DNA of 64,000 bases from Stenotrophomonas maltophilia (lineage in GTDB: Bacteria; Pseudomonadota; Gammaproteobacteria; Xanthomonadales; Xanthomonadaceae). How positions within the stretch are numbered: position 1 is the first letter of the stretch; every line of letters starts with the position of its first letter. The stretch spans positions 29,199 to 93,198 of the forward strand of contig DEZI01000015.1 of the NCBI GenBank assembly GCA_002364755.1. Reading direction: 5' to 3'. The notes beneath the pieces are model-generated. The model did no database searches and was not told the origin of the DNA. It saw nothing but the letters and a program-made list of their open reading frames with translations. Both the position numbers and the translations under genes were made by a program. Shown in pieces: positions 1 to 9,898 of the stretch.

Positions 1-76
1 CCATGCGGCTCCCCCCCCGCAACCCCACAGCGCCCCGCCTTCGACAGGTTCATGCGGCTGTTGGCAACTGCTGGTG

Positions 77-156
77 GTGGGTGCCGACCGTTGGTCGGCA
101 CATCTGTCAGATATCGAATGATTTCATTCGTGCCGACCAACGGTCGGCACCCACCA
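77..156. repeat. Inverted pair of REP (SMAG-like) palindromes
   Basis: Two copies of a palindrome built on GTGCCGACC-(A/G)-GGTCGGCAC face each other with about 28 bases between them. The heads read GTGG rather than the GTAG typical of SMAG, so this is a variant or decayed pair. Nothing coding is visible in bases 1-374, which hold only this pair, the long hairpin at 198-299 and a short hairpin at 345-365. Confidence 0.7.
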
Positions 157-197
157 GAGCAGAACTCCGTTCCGACAGATCGCAGTCGTCTGTCGAA

Positions 198-299
198 GGC
201 GGGGTGGGTCCGGTTGAGGGGGTGTGAGCGGCATGGATGCCGCGACCAGACCCCCATGGACGGGTTTACCGCGTCCCCCTAAACCGGCCCCATCCCGCC
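198..299 (+). repeat. Long-hairpin element, copy 1
   Basis: About 25-base arms (GGCGGGGTGGG... and ...CATCCCGCC) pair with a few mismatches around a core. The core holds a small inner hairpin (GCGGCAT/ATGCCGC) and the conserved string CATGGACGGGTTTACCGCGT. Six relatives are found at 21666, 21921, 23626, 23841, 42941 and 43246. The inner hairpin differs in sequence from the others on both sides, so the pairing is kept. Function unknown. Confidence 0.75.
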
Positions 300-344
300 A
301 TCCCACGGAATGCACGCGTTTGACGTTGACGTTGATTCTGCAGG

Positions 345-365
345 TGCAGGGCTGCAAGCCCTGCA
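345..365. repeat. Short perfect hairpin (TGCAGGGCT/AGCCCTGCA type)
   Basis: A perfect 9-base stem with a 3-base loop lies ten bases past the stop of the propeller kinase at 375. Relatives GGCGGGCT-GCA-AGCCCGCC sit at 22088-22106 and 23547-23565, each beside a long-hairpin composite. It could act as a transcription stop for the minus-strand kinase gene, but no T tract follows in that direction. Confidence 0.5.
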
Positions 366-374
366 AAAAGAAAC

Positions 375-3300
375 CTACCGCTCCAGTACCCGCGCAATCG
401 CCTCGACCAGCAGCTCACCAGTGACCGGCTTGCGCAGGAATCCGCCGATGCCCGCGGCCTCCACCTGCTCCTGCAGGTCCGCATCGGTACGCGCAGTCAC
501 CGCCAGCAACGGCAGCATGTAGCCCTGGTTGCGCAGGTGCTGGGCCAGCTCGAAACCACTCAGGCCCGGCAGGTCCAGGTCCAGCAGGCCGACATCGAAA
601 TCGCCCGCGCTGATCTCGCGCAGTGCCGCCAGTGCATGGCCGGCATGCACCACCTCATGGCCGCGCGAGGTCAACAGGCCGATCACCACATCGGCCACGG
701 TGGCATCGTCTTCCACCAGAAGGATGCGCAGCGCAGGCATGTTCGCCACGGCGTCCTCGCCCCGCGTCGCCTCGCCGTCTTCGCTCGCGCCATCCTGCTG
801 CAGCGGCAACGGCAGGCTCACCTCGAAGCGGGTGCCACTGCCAAGCTGGCTCTCCACCCGGATCCGGCCCTGCATGGCTTGCGCCAGCTCGCGGCAGATC
901 GCCAGGCCCAGGCCACTACCGCCGTACTGCGCCGCAGTGCGTGCGCCATCGGCCTGCTCGAAACGGCGGAACAGGCGCTGCTGCTGTTCCTGGCTGATGC
1001 CCGGGCCGGTGTCGTGCACTTCGAAATGCAGGCCACGTGGGCCGTCCTCGCGGCGCACGAGCAGGGTGACGGTGCCGCGGCTGGTGAACTTGACGGCGTT
1101 GGACAGCAGGTTCAGCAGGATCTGCCGCACCCGCATCGCATCGCCGGTCGCCTGCAGGCCCGCGGGCAGCTGGTTGTCCAGCACGAAGCGCAGGCCCTTC
1201 TGTGCGGCCAGCGGCGCCATCAGAGCGGCGAGGTCCTGCAGCAGGCCGTTCAGTGCGAACGGTCGCGACTGCAGCTCCAGGCGCCCCGATTCGATCCGGG
1301 CCAGGTCCAGTGCATCGTTCACCAGGTGCAGCAGGTGCTCACCGGCATGGCGGATCGACTGCGTATAACCGCGCTGCTGGGGATCCAGCGGCGAGGCCAG
1401 CAGCAGTTCGCTCATGCCGAGCACACCGGTCATCGGCGTGCGGATCTCATGGCCAAGGTTGGCCAGGAACCGCGTTTTCGCCGCCGACGCCTGTTCGGCC
1501 AGTTCCTGCTTGTGCAGGGCCAGCTGGTAGGCGTGCTTGCGCTGCAGGCGGCGCCGGTACAGCCAGGCGAACCAGCTGGTCAGCAGCAGTGCGATGGACG
1601 TCAGCACCAGCAATCCGGACAGGCTGCGCCACCACGGCGGCTGCACATGGAACTCCAGCGCTTCCACCCGCGACCACACGTGGTCGGCCGAGCGCGCCTG
1701 CACTTCCAGCCGGTACGCACCCGGTGGCAGGCGCGAGAACAGGCGCTCGCCACCCGGCCCCACTTCCACCCAGTCCGGGTCGTACCCGTTCAGCCGGTAG
1801 CGGTAGCTGTTGGATGCGGAATCGGCAAAGGACAACAGCCGCGCGACGATACGCAGGTCACGGTCACCATCGGCAATCTGCAGCGGCGTGTCGTGGGTCA
1901 GGTCCAGCACCTGTTCGTTGCGGCGCACCTCCACCCGCTCGATGACCAGCGGCGCGCGCCGGGTCGAAGGTCGCACCAGGTCGGGATCGAACGCCACCAC
2001 GCCGGCCGGCGTACCGGCCACCAACCGCCCGCTCGTCGAGGCGATCAGGGTGTGCTCGCGGAATTCCTGGCTGGGCAGGCCGTCATGCACGCCATACAGG
2101 CGCACGCTGTGGCCATCGGCACCGACCCGTACCAGGCCGCGCGCACCGCTGGCCCAGGCCACGCCCTGTGCGTCGACCACCAGGCCGGTCGCGGCGATGG
2201 CCGGGTAGCCCTGCTCGCTGCCAATCACCGCCTGCCGCTCCAGGCGCCCGTTGCGCCAGAGGTAGCGCGACAGGCGCCCATCTTCGGACAGCCAGACCTG
2301 GCCATCGGCGGCCACGTCGATCGCATACACCGGCGTGGCCGGTGCCCCGGGCACGGGCTGGAAGCGCTGCGCCTCCGGCTGCCACTGCAGCAGGCCGCGG
2401 CTGCTGGCGAGCCAGATCCGGCCCTGCGGACCGCACTCGACATCCATGTTGAGCTGACCTGCCTGCAGGCCATCGCGGCCGTTCTCAAGCTGCTGGCGCA
2501 GATGGCCGTCGAGGCCGCGCTGCTGCAGGCCAGAAGCCAGCATCAGCCAGAGGCTGTCGCCGTCGCAGGTCACCATCGCGTCGATGCTGCCTTCCATCGT
2601 GGCGTCGGCGCCGCTGCTACGGTCCCAGCGTTGCAGCGCGCGGGTGCGGGGATCGTAGCGCAGCAGTGCGTCGGTGGAACCGACCCATACGAATCCTCGG
2701 CCATCCTCGCGCACCGATGTCAGCCAGTGCATGCCATTGAGAAAGGTTCGATGCTGTTCGATGCGTCCGGAGGCCGGGTCGAAACGATCCAGTGCGCCAT
2801 GGCCCCCGACCGTCCACACCCCACCGTTGACCGATGGGCTGGTGCCAAGCACGTAGGCGTTGCGCAGCGATGATGCATTGTCTTCCAGCCGCGAGAACAC
2901 CGAGAACTGCCACCAGCGCGGCAGCAGGTGCCACAGCCCGGCGTTGGTGCTGGCCAGCCAGATGCCGCCCTCGCGGTCTTCATAGGCACCTGACCAGTTG
3001 GGCCGAACCTGGCCTCGCGCCACGGCGCTGTACAACGGCACGGTCTGGTACTGGCCATTGACCGCGCGGCCCAGGCCACTGCGTGTGTCCAGCCAATACC
3101 CGCCCTGCTCATCGCGCAGCATCATGCCCAGTACCTGCTCACCGGCCGGCAACTGCCATGGCGCCGCCTCGAAATGGCCCTCCGGCCTGCGCACGGTAGC
3201 GCCGGCCATGGTGCTGATCCACAGGCTGCCATCGGGCTCGGCGGTCAGGCCATTGACCGGCTGGCTGGGCAGCACGCCTGCAGCAATGCGCTCGAAATCG

Positions 3301-3902
3301 GTACCGGTCCACCGCGCGACGCCATGCTTGGTCCCCACCCACAGCGTGCCATCGGGCAGGGTCGCCAGGAACGGAATCGAGGCGGCCGGCACGCTGCGCG
3401 GGTTGCCTGGTTCGGGCAGGAAACGCTGCAGGCGGTCCTTGTCATCCAGCCGATACAGACCACCGCCGTACGTACCGATCCAGATCGATCCATCCGGGGT
3501 GGAGGCCAGGCTCCACACCGTATTGCTGGTCATCAGCGGCTGGCTGCTGCGGTCGTAGAAACGCAGCTGCCGACGGTCGGCCGACATGCGCACCACGCCG
3601 GCATTCTCGGTGCCGATCCACAGCTCGTTCCTGGCATCGACCAGCACGGTCCAGATACGGTTGTCGCGCAGCCCGTCCTCGGAACGCCAGACCCGATAAT
3701 TGCGCCCGTCGTAGCGGGCGAGGCCGTCATTGGTCGCGATCCACAGGTAGCCGTAGCGGTCCTCGGCCATGCGGTTGACGGTATTGGACGGCAGGCCGTC
3801 GAACACGGTCACCTGCCGCGGGGTCGGCGGCACCGGCTGTGCGGCCACGGGCGCCAGAACACACAGGAGGATCAGCAGCAGCGCCGCCCGCAGATACGCC
3901 AC
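375..3902 (-). CDS. Hybrid sensor histidine kinase/response regulator with beta-propeller sensor (first of two paralogs)
   Basis: Inner-membrane hybrid two-component kinase, 1175 residues from a GTG start at 3902. That start has a GGGGAGG ribosome site and begins a signal peptide (AYLRAALLLILLC...). An upstream ATG would add 182 residues running antisense through the neighbour. Residues ~30-680 carry repeated two-component-propeller blades (LWIATNDGLARYDG, LWIGTENAGV, IWIGTYGGGLYR). A Y_Y_Y domain (YRYRLNGYDPDW) and a membrane helix near 765-785 follow. The HisKA H-box is LGHEIRTPMTG (His about 818). A HATPase domain with GGSGLGLA comes next, and a C-terminal receiver (LLVEDD, LLDLDLPG, FLRKP) ends the protein. 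The architecture resembles periplasmic glycan or small-molecule sensors. There is no DNA-binding output domain or HPt, so it must signal through a partner encoded elsewhere. Ligand unknown. The paralog at 4001 lies immediately upstream. Confidence 0.93.
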   Translation of the reverse strand: MAYLRAALLLILLCVLAPVAAQPVPPTPRQVTVFDGLPSNTVNRMAEDRYGYLWIATNDGLARYDGRNYRVWRSEDGLRDNRIWTVLVDARNELWIGTENAGVVRMSADRRQLRFYDRSSQPLMTSNTVWSLASTPDGSIWIGTYGGGLYRLDDKDRLQRFLPEPGNPRSVPAASIPFLATLPDGTLWVGTKHGVARWTGTDFERIAAGVLPSQPVNGLTAEPDGSLWISTMAGATVRRPEGHFEAAPWQLPAGEQVLGMMLRDEQGGYWLDTRSGLGRAVNGQYQTVPLYSAVARGQVRPNWSGAYEDREGGIWLASTNAGLWHLLPRWWQFSVFSRLEDNASSLRNAYVLGTSPSVNGGVWTVGGHGALDRFDPASGRIEQHRTFLNGMHWLTSVREDGRGFVWVGSTDALLRYDPRTRALQRWDRSSGADATMEGSIDAMVTCDGDSLWLMLASGLQQRGLDGHLRQQLENGRDGLQAGQLNMDVECGPQGRIWLASSRGLLQWQPEAQRFQPVPGAPATPVYAIDVAADGQVWLSEDGRLSRYLWRNGRLERQAVIGSEQGYPAIAATGLVVDAQGVAWASGARGLVRVGADGHSVRLYGVHDGLPSQEFREHTLIASTSGRLVAGTPAGVVAFDPDLVRPSTRRAPLVIERVEVRRNEQVLDLTHDTPLQIADGDRDLRIVARLLSFADSASNSYRYRLNGYDPDWVEVGPGGERLFSRLPPGAYRLEVQARSADHVWSRVEALEFHVQPPWWRSLSGLLVLTSIALLLTSWFAWLYRRRLQRKHAYQLALHKQELAEQASAAKTRFLANLGHEIRTPMTGVLGMSELLLASPLDPQQRGYTQSIRHAGEHLLHLVNDALDLARIESGRLELQSRPFALNGLLQDLAALMAPLAAQKGLRFVLDNQLPAGLQATGDAMRVRQILLNLLSNAVKFTSRGTVTLLVRREDGPRGLHFEVHDTGPGISQEQQQRLFRRFEQADGARTAAQYGGSGLGLAICRELAQAMQGRIRVESQLGSGTRFEVSLPLPLQQDGASEDGEATRGEDAVANMPALRILLVEDDATVADVVIGLLTSRGHEVVHAGHALAALREISAGDFDVGLLDLDLPGLSGFELAQHLRNQGYMLPLLAVTARTDADLQEQVEAAGIGGFLRKPVTGELLVEAIARVLER

Positions 3903-4000
3903 CGATTGCCTCCCCACGCTGCCTGTTGATGGACCCCGCGTTGTGCGGCGTCGGCATGGTAAACCGAAAGTCAGGGCATTCACGCCAACCACTACCTCGA

Positions 4001-7000
4001 TCAGGCATCCACCTGGCGTTTTGCCCGGGCCTGCTGGATCGCCGACACCAGCAGGTCGCCGGTCACCGGCTTGCGCAGGAACCCGTCGAAACCGGCGGCG
4101 AGCACCTGGGTTTCCGCGTAGGCATCGGAACGCGCGGTCACCGCCACCAGTGGCAGCTCGTAGCCCATCGCACGCAGCTGGCGGGCGATGGCGGTGCCAT
4201 CCAGCGCCGGCAGGTCCAGGTCGAGCAGGCCGACATCGAAGCCGTCGGTGGCGATCTCCGAAAGCGCGCCCAGCCCGTGCAGCACGTGCACGACCTGGTG
4301 CCCGCGTGCGCGCAGCAGGCCGGCGATGACCTCGGCCACGGTGACATCGTCTTCCACCAGCAGGATGCGCAGGGCCGGCAGCACCGGCACCGTGCTCACC
4401 TCGCTCTGCGCCGACGTCGCCTGGCGGGTCCACGGCAGCGGAACCCACACGCGGAAACGCGCGCCCCGGCCCAGCTGGCTGTCCACGTCGATGCGCCCGC
4501 CCATCGCCACCGCCAGTTCCTGGCAGATCGCCAGCCCCAGCCCACTGCCACCGTAGCGCGAGGCGGTGCGCGGCCCGTCGGCCTGTTCGAAGCGGTGGAA
4601 CAGCCGGCGCTGTTGCTCGGCGTTGATGCCCGGCCCACTGTCGCTGACCTCGAAGGTCACGCCATTGCCATCCTCGTCGAGGATCGCGCCCAGCCCCACG
4701 TAACCCCGATCGGTGAACTTGACCGCGTTGCCGAGCAGGTTGAGCAGGATCTGCCGCACCCGCATTTCATCGCCGCTGACGCAGACCGGACCGGGCAGCG
4801 CGTCCTCGCGCCGGAACGCCAGCTGCCGCTGCAGGGCCATCGGCTGCATCAGCGCCTGCACCTGGCCGAGCAGGCCATTCAGATCGAACGGACGGATATC
4901 CAGTTCCAGGCGACCCGCTTCGATGCGGGCCAGGTCCAGCGCGTCGTTCACCAGCCGCAGCAGATGGCTGCCTGCCTGCTGGATCGAACCGGCATAGCTG
5001 CGCTGCACCGGGTCCAGTTCAGTGGCCAGCAGCAGCTCGCTCATGCCCAGCACGCCGGTCATCGGCGTGCGCACCTCGTGGCCCAGCGTGGCCAGGAAGC
5101 GGCTCTTGGCCTGCGAGGCCTGCTCGGCCAGCTGCTGCTTGTGCACGGTCAACTGCCACTGCTGGCGCCGCCGCAGGCGCCGGCGGATCGACCACACCAT
5201 CACCAGCAGCAACAGCGAACCCAGCATCAGGTAGCCGAAGATGGCCATGCCGCTGCGCCACCACGGCGGCAGCACTTTCACCTGCAGCCGCTGCGAAGCC
5301 GTCCACGGCCCACTGGCGGTGGCGGCCTGCACTTCAATCGAATACAGCCCCGGCGGCAGCCGCGACAGCGTGCGCTGGCCATCACCGCCCTGCTCCACCC
5401 AGTTCTGGTCGTAGCCTTCCACACGGAACCGGTAGCGATTGCCCTGCGGGTTGGCGTAGGACAGCAGGCGCGCGTCGATCTGCAGATCGCGATCATCCGG
5501 GCCCAGCAGCAGCGTGCCGGTGGCCGGCAGCGGCTGCCAGCCCCGCGCATCGTCGCGGCGCACGCGCACCTGCGCGATCACCAGCTGCGAAGGCGGCAGT
5601 TCCACGTCGGGCGCATCGGGATCGAAACCGACCAGGCCGGTCTGGGTGACCGCAAGCACCCGGCCGTCGGCACCGATCGCCGGTGGCCGTCCGGTGAATT
5701 CGGCATCGGGCAGGCCATCGCGTTCGTTGAACTGCTGCACGCGCCGCGTCTGCGGATCCCAGCGCAGCAGCCCGCGCGGCGTGGTCGCCCACACGCGCCC
5801 ATCACGGCCCAGCGCCAGCCCGCCCATGCTGACCGGCGGCATGCCGTAGGTGCCGTCCACGCGCTGGATCAGGCGCAGTCCCAGGCCATCCCACTGGTAG
5901 CGTTCGAACGCTCCCTGCCGCGCCAGCCACACCTGCTGCGGGTCGATCCAGACCAGATCGAAGATCTGCCCCTGCGACACCCCGGGCACGGCGACGAAGC
6001 GCTCGCCCTGCTCGCGCCAGATGCCCATCGCACCGACCAGCCAAGCCTGGCCGCGCGCATCGAAGCGGATCTGCTCCACCGGCGCATCGCCTTCGCCGCC
6101 CAGCGCGGCCAGCTCGAAGATGCGCAGCACCCGGCCATCGCTGGCGCGATGCTGCAGGCCGAGGTTCATCACCGAGATCCAGACCGTGCCATCCGGCGCC
6201 TCGCGCATCAGGTCGATGCGCTGGCGCAGATCGGCGCCACCGGCAATGGGCCAGTCGCGCAGCGTGCGCCGCGCCGGGTCGTAGACGCTCAGGCGCCCCG
6301 CGCGGCCCAGCCACAAGCTGCCATCCGGGCGCGGCAGCACCGACCACACCGCACCGCTGCCCAGTTCGCGGTCGCTGGCCAGCAGGCTCAGCGTGCCCTG
6401 CGCGTTGATCTGGTAAACGCCGTGGGCCGAGCCGACGAAGTAGTTGCGGCCGTCGCTGGCCGCGCTCAGCAGGTACTGGCTGTCCAGCGGGCGTCCATCC
6501 AGCTGGTACCAGGTGGAAAAGCGCCGCCAGTCCGGCGGCAGGTAGGCCAGGCCCTGGGTCAGCAGCGCCACCCACATGCCACCCTCGTGGTCCTGCAGCA
6601 GGTCCAGCACGCCGCTGTGGCTGGTCAGGAAACCGCTGCCGCGGTCGCCTTCCAGGCGCCGCAGCTGGGCCGCATCACCGCGCAGCAGGCCATCGGAGGT
6701 GCCGGCCCAGTAACCGCCCTGGCGGTCGGCCAGCACGATGGCCGAGCGCAGCTGGGCACTGTCGGCCCAGCGCGGCCGGCTGACCCGGTCCTGCGCATCG
6801 ATCCGGTACAGGCCATCGTTCTGGGTGCCGATCCAGATCGCGCCCTCGGCGTCACGGCTCAGCCGCAGTACGCTCACCGCGCCCAGTTCGCGTGCGGCCA
6901 CCGCTTCGAAGGCCGTGCCGTTCCAGCGTGCCAGGCCCGCCTCGGTGCCCAGCCACAGGCGGCCCTGCGCGTCGACCAGGCTGCTGTAGATGGTGTCGCT

Positions 7001-7540
7001 GGGCAGCCCGCCCGCCGACTGCCGGAAGAAGCGCAGGCTGCCGTCCTCGCCCATCCGGCAGACGCCATGGGTGCTGCTGCCGACCCACAGCGCATCCCGG
7101 GCGTAGGCAAGGGTCCAGGCCTGGCCCTGGCATTCGTTGTTGAGTGCGTCGAAGGACTTGAAACGCTCGCGGTCGGCATCCAGCCGGGCCACGCCCTTGC
7201 CGTTGATGCCGACCCAGACGCGGTCGAGCGGATCGACCATCAGTGTTTCGATCTCGTTGCCGGGCAGCGATCCGGGCTGTTCCGGATCGTGCTGCCAGAC
7301 CCGCAGGGTGCCACCGTCATAGCGTGCCAGGCCGCCATCGGTGGCCGCCCAGATGTGCCCGGTGCGGTCTTCGGCCAGGGCCAGCACCATGCGCGAGGGC
7401 AAGCCTTCGGCCGCACCGAAACGGCGCAGGCGCGGCGTTTCACCTGCCATGTCCAAGGTTGCCGCGGAGGTGGCCAATGCCACCAGCAACAGACCTGCCC
7501 CTGCGATGCACCGCCAGTACCGGCGCCAGCCGCTCTTCAT
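4001..7540 (-). CDS. Hybrid sensor histidine kinase/response regulator with beta-propeller sensor (second paralog)
   Basis: 1179-residue paralog of the kinase at 375, with the same order of parts. An N-terminal signal segment ([13 protein letters not shown]) is followed by propeller blades ([40 protein letters not shown]). Then come the Y_Y_Y domain ([12 protein letters not shown]), a membrane helix, H-box [11 protein letters not shown] (His about 821), a HATPase with GGSGLGLA, and a receiver with [15 protein letters not shown] and FLRKP. The two stop-to-start regions are 98 bases apart and both genes are on the minus strand, so they may be co-transcribed. Kinase and receiver are much more alike between the paralogs than the sensor halves, which suggests a duplication followed by divergence of the ligand-binding part. 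The signal has not been identified, and no output domain is present. Confidence 0.93.
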   Translation of the reverse strand: MKSGWRRYWRCIAGAGLLLVALATSAATLDMAGETPRLRRFGAAEGLPSRMVLALAEDRTGHIWAATDGGLARYDGGTLRVWQHDPEQPGSLPGNEIETLMVDPLDRVWVGINGKGVARLDADRERFKSFDALNNECQGQAWTLAYARDALWVGSSTHGVCRMGEDGSLRFFRQSAGGLPSDTIYSSLVDAQGRLWLGTEAGLARWNGTAFEAVAARELGAVSVLRLSRDAEGAIWIGTQNDGLYRIDAQDRVSRPRWADSAQLRSAIVLADRQGGYWAGTSDGLLRGDAAQLRRLEGDRGSGFLTSHSGVLDLLQDHEGGMWVALLTQGLAYLPPDWRRFSTWYQLDGRPLDSQYLLSAASDGRNYFVGSAHGVYQINAQGTLSLLASDRELGSGAVWSVLPRPDGSLWLGRAGRLSVYDPARRTLRDWPIAGGADLRQRIDLMREAPDGTVWISVMNLGLQHRASDGRVLRIFELAALGGEGDAPVEQIRFDARGQAWLVGAMGIWREQGERFVAVPGVSQGQIFDLVWIDPQQVWLARQGAFERYQWDGLGLRLIQRVDGTYGMPPVSMGGLALGRDGRVWATTPRGLLRWDPQTRRVQQFNERDGLPDAEFTGRPPAIGADGRVLAVTQTGLVGFDPDAPDVELPPSQLVIAQVRVRRDDARGWQPLPATGTLLLGPDDRDLQIDARLLSYANPQGNRYRFRVEGYDQNWVEQGGDGQRTLSRLPPGLYSIEVQAATASGPWTASQRLQVKVLPPWWRSGMAIFGYLMLGSLLLLVMVWSIRRRLRRRQQWQLTVHKQQLAEQASQAKSRFLATLGHEVRTPMTGVLGMSELLLATELDPVQRSYAGSIQQAGSHLLRLVNDALDLARIEAGRLELDIRPFDLNGLLGQVQALMQPMALQRQLAFRREDALPGPVCVSGDEMRVRQILLNLLGNAVKFTDRGYVGLGAILDEDGNGVTFEVSDSGPGINAEQQRRLFHRFEQADGPRTASRYGGSGLGLAICQELAVAMGGRIDVDSQLGRGARFRVWVPLPWTRQATSAQSEVSTVPVLPALRILLVEDDVTVAEVIAGLLRARGHQVVHVLHGLGALSEIATDGFDVGLLDLDLPALDGTAIARQLRAMGYELPLVAVTARSDAYAETQVLAAGFDGFLRKPVTGDLLVSAIQQARAKRQVDA

Positions 7541-7702
7541 CCTGAACCCCCTGTCCTGCGCCGATTGTCACACAGGGCCGGGGTCATCGCTGCAACAGGC
7601 TGTTTCCACCCGCATTGCCACCACGAACTGTTGCAGCCGTGCACACAGCGCAGCCCAGGGCCTGTGCGTATGATCGACGCACCTTTCCGCCGAGCCCTGC
7701 CG

Positions 7703-8347
7703 ATGCGTTTCCGCCTGGCCCTGCTGCCCCTGCTGCTCGCCGCCGTCCCGGCCTGGGCCGGCAACGATGCGTGGCGCATCGATCCGGTGCATACCCGCGT
7801 GCTGTTCTCGATCGACCACGCCGGTTACTCGCAGGCGATGGGCACGATTTCCGGCAGTGCGGGACAGCTGCGGTTCGATCCCGACAACTGGCGGGAAGCG
7901 ACCCTGGACGTCGAGATTCCCGTGTCGCGATTGGACCTGGGTGATGACAAATGGAACCAGGCCACCCTCGCACGCAGCCTACTCGATGGCGAACGCTTCC
8001 CCACCGCACGCTTCGTCTCCACCCACGTGGAGCCGGTCGATGAGAAGCATGCGCAGGTTGCCGGCACCCTGACCCTGCGCGGGGTCAGCCAGCCGGTAGT
8101 GCTCGATGTCACCCTCAACGCGGTCAAGCGCTATCCGCTGCCGCCGTTCCGCCGCACCGTCGGCTTCTCGGCCACCACCACGCTCAGCCGCCGTGCCTTC
8201 GGCATCACCGCCTGGCCGGGCGTGATCGGTGATGCCGTACAGGTGAGGATCGAGGCCGAAGCGGCGTTCGACCGCAGCGATGCCCCGGGAACTCCCGCCC
8301 CTGATTCCCACTCCGACAGCACGACGGCCCCCAAGGATTCCCGATGA
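7703..8347 (+). CDS. YceI family periplasmic lipocalin-like protein
   Basis: 214-residue secreted protein. The start at 7703 gives a clean signal peptide (FRLALLPLLLAAVPAWA). An ATG 33 bases upstream would put an Arg-rich stretch before it. The mature part has YceI features: WRIDPVHTRVLFSIDHAGYS at the N terminus, ATLDVEIPVSRLDLGD, LARSLLDGERFPTARF, and TLTLRGVSQPVVLDVTLN. The family folds as a lipocalin-like barrel that binds polyisoprenoid or quinone-like lipids. Its stop overlaps the cytochrome b561 start (ATGA), and a second YceI gene follows. The exact ligand and role are not known, but pairing with a b-type cytochrome suggests quinone or lipid redox at the inner membrane. Confidence 0.9.
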   Translation: MRFRLALLPLLLAAVPAWAGNDAWRIDPVHTRVLFSIDHAGYSQAMGTISGSAGQLRFDPDNWREATLDVEIPVSRLDLGDDKWNQATLARSLLDGERFPTARFVSTHVEPVDEKHAQVAGTLTLRGVSQPVVLDVTLNAVKRYPLPPFRRTVGFSATTTLSRRAFGITAWPGVIGDAVQVRIEAEAAFDRSDAPGTPAPDSHSDSTTAPKDSR

Positions 8348-8922
8348 CCGCCAAGAACACGCCCGCCGCCTGGGGCAGTGTCAGCCAGACCCTGCACTGG
8401 TTGATCGCCCTGCTGATCCTTGCCCTGGGCATCGTCGGCCTGACCATGGGTGAACTGCCGAAGACCCCGAAGTACTTCTGGGTCTACACCGCGCACAAGT
8501 CGATCGGCATCACCGTGCTGGCCCTGGTGCTGTTCCGCCTCGGCTGGCGCCTCTATGCCGGCGCGCCGCAGCCGGTGCCGGGGGTGCCCAGCTGGCAGGA
8601 ACGCATCGCCAGCGCCACCCACGTGCTGCTCTACGCGCTGATGTTCGCCATTCCGTTGTCCGGCTGGCTGTACGACTCGGCCAGTGGCCTGCGTCCGTTC
8701 CGCTGGTTCGGCCTGGTCGACGTGCCCAAGCTGAGCGGCCCCGACCCGCAGACCGTCGCGGTGTCCCATGCCATCCACGAGTACGGTTTCTGGTTGTTGA
8801 TCGCGGTGGTGCTGGCCCATGCCGGCGCCGCCTTCTACCACCACCTGTTCCAGCGTGACGCCACCCTCTCGCGGATGTTGCCGCGCGGCTGGCTCGCCTC
8901 CCCCAGAAGGACTGACCGATGA
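8344..8922 (+). CDS. Cytochrome b561-type membrane di-heme protein
   Basis: 192 residues with four predicted membrane helices (LHWLIALLILALGIVGL, KSIGITVLALVLFRLGW, THVLLYALMFAIPLSGW, YGFWLLIAVVLAHAGAAF). Candidate heme-ligand histidines lie in the helices or at their edges: QTLHW, TAHKS, ATHVLL and LAHAG. This fits the prokaryotic CybB/cytochrome b561 family, which oxidises quinol or moves electrons across the inner membrane. Both ends overlap neighbours by 4 bases (ATGA), so translation is probably coupled in a three-gene YceI-b561-YceI operon. Confidence 0.92.
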   Translation: MTAKNTPAAWGSVSQTLHWLIALLILALGIVGLTMGELPKTPKYFWVYTAHKSIGITVLALVLFRLGWRLYAGAPQPVPGVPSWQERIASATHVLLYALMFAIPLSGWLYDSASGLRPFRWFGLVDVPKLSGPDPQTVAVSHAIHEYGFWLLIAVVLAHAGAAFYHHLFQRDATLSRMLPRGWLASPRRTDR

Positions 8923-9491
8923 CCCTGAAACTGACCACCCCGGCCGCCGTGGCCGCCGCCCTGGCCGGCATGCTGGCCACCGCCCCGGTGCTGGCCGCCG
9001 AGTACGCCCAGGCCCCCGGCGCCGGCTCGATCCTGGTGTTCGCCACCAAGTACGACGGCGAAGTGTTCACCGGCAGCTTCCCGGGCTTTGCCACCAAGCT
9101 CAGCTTCGACCCGGCCAATCCGGCCGCCGGTTCGCTGGACGTGGTGATTCCGCTGGCCGGCGCCAAGAGCGGCAACAGCGACCGTGACTCGACCCTGCAG
9201 GGCGCGGACTTCTTCAACGTCGGCAAGTTCGCCACCGCGCACTACACCGCCAAGGGTTTCCGCGCCGTGGGCAACGACCAGTACGCCGCCGACGGCACAC
9301 TGGAACTGCGCGGCGTCAGCAAGCCGGTCACCCTCACCTTCACCTGGAAGCCGGGCACGCAGCCGGTGCTGACCGGCAAGGCGACGGTCAAGCGCCTGGA
9401 CTTCGGCGTGGGCGGCGGCGACTGGGCCGACACCAAGACCATCCCGGACGAAACCTCGATCAGCACGATCGTGAAGTTCGACGCGAAATAA
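8919..9491 (+). CDS. YceI family periplasmic protein (second copy in operon)
   Basis: 190 residues with an N-terminal signal peptide ending near ATAPVLAAEY. Family motifs are ASILVFATKYDGEVFTGSF-like opening strands, GSLDVVIPLAGAKSGN, STLQGADFFNVGKFATAHY and TLELRGVSKPVTLTFTW. It is only distantly similar to the YceI protein at 7703, so this is not a recent duplication. It overlaps the cytochrome b561 gene by 4 bases and is the last gene of the operon. An inverted SMAG pair follows and probably marks the 3' boundary. Lipid or quinone binding is inferred from the family. Confidence 0.9.
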   Translation: MTLKLTTPAAVAAALAGMLATAPVLAAEYAQAPGAGSILVFATKYDGEVFTGSFPGFATKLSFDPANPAAGSLDVVIPLAGAKSGNSDRDSTLQGADFFNVGKFATAHYTAKGFRAVGNDQYAADGTLELRGVSKPVTLTFTWKPGTQPVLTGKATVKRLDFGVGGGDWADTKTIPDETSISTIVKFDAK

Positions 9492-9501
9492 ACCGTGTCT
9501 T

Positions 9502-9568
9502 CCGCCGGGCATGGCCCGGCGCTACCGCAGAACGGTGACACAGGGTAGCGCCGGGCCATGCCCGGCGG
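9502..9568. repeat. Inverted SMAG pair (GTAG REP palindromes)
   Basis: Two copies of GTAGCGCCGGGCCATGCCCGGCGG sit in opposite orientation between the convergent ends of the YceI gene and the glutaredoxin gene. SMAG repeats are a known REP family of S. maltophilia, usually placed at gene ends. Transcribed across, the pair forms a long hairpin. Confidence 0.88.
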
Positions 9569-9570
9569 AT

Positions 9571-9798
9571 TCACCCGGCCGCCAGCCAGGCCTGCACACC
9601 GGCCGCATCGAATGGCCAGTCCAGCTCGCGCCCACCGGCCTCGTCACGCAGTACCGGCACCCGCGCGCCATAGCGCGCTTCCAGCCCGGGCTGGTCGTCC
9701 AGGAACACCGAATCGAACTCCGGCGCCCGCGCCTTGGCCAGCTCGGCCAGGGCCATGTCGCACAGGTGGCAGTCGTCACGCTGGAACAGGGTCAACAC
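9571..9798 (-). CDS. Glutaredoxin-like thioredoxin-fold protein
   Basis: 75-residue protein of the short glutaredoxin/DUF836 type. It opens VLTLFQRDDCHLCDMALAEL, with a CHLC redox pair in the first strand-helix turn, and has a cis-Pro region RVPVLRD. I chose the GTG at 9798 because AAGGGG precedes it by about 9 bases and the length fits the family. An in-frame ATG at 9900 would add 34 unrelated residues and overlap the promoter of sdaA. The role is probably thiol-disulfide exchange; the partner is unknown. Confidence 0.8.
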   Translation of the reverse strand: MLTLFQRDDCHLCDMALAELAKARAPEFDSVFLDDQPGLEARYGARVPVLRDEAGGRELDWPFDAAGVQAWLAAG

Positions 9799-9898
9799 CG
9801 GTTCGGGCCCCTTGCTGGAAATGCTGCGCCGCAGCCATGGGTTGCGGCAATGAACCGCTAGAATAGCGGTCTCTTCCGGTACCCGCAGTACGGCAACC

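Noticed and set aside
3839..8347. 1502-residue plus-strand open frame ending in the YceI protein
   Set aside because: All but the last 214 residues are antisense to the propeller kinase. The real gene starts at 7703 with its signal peptide.
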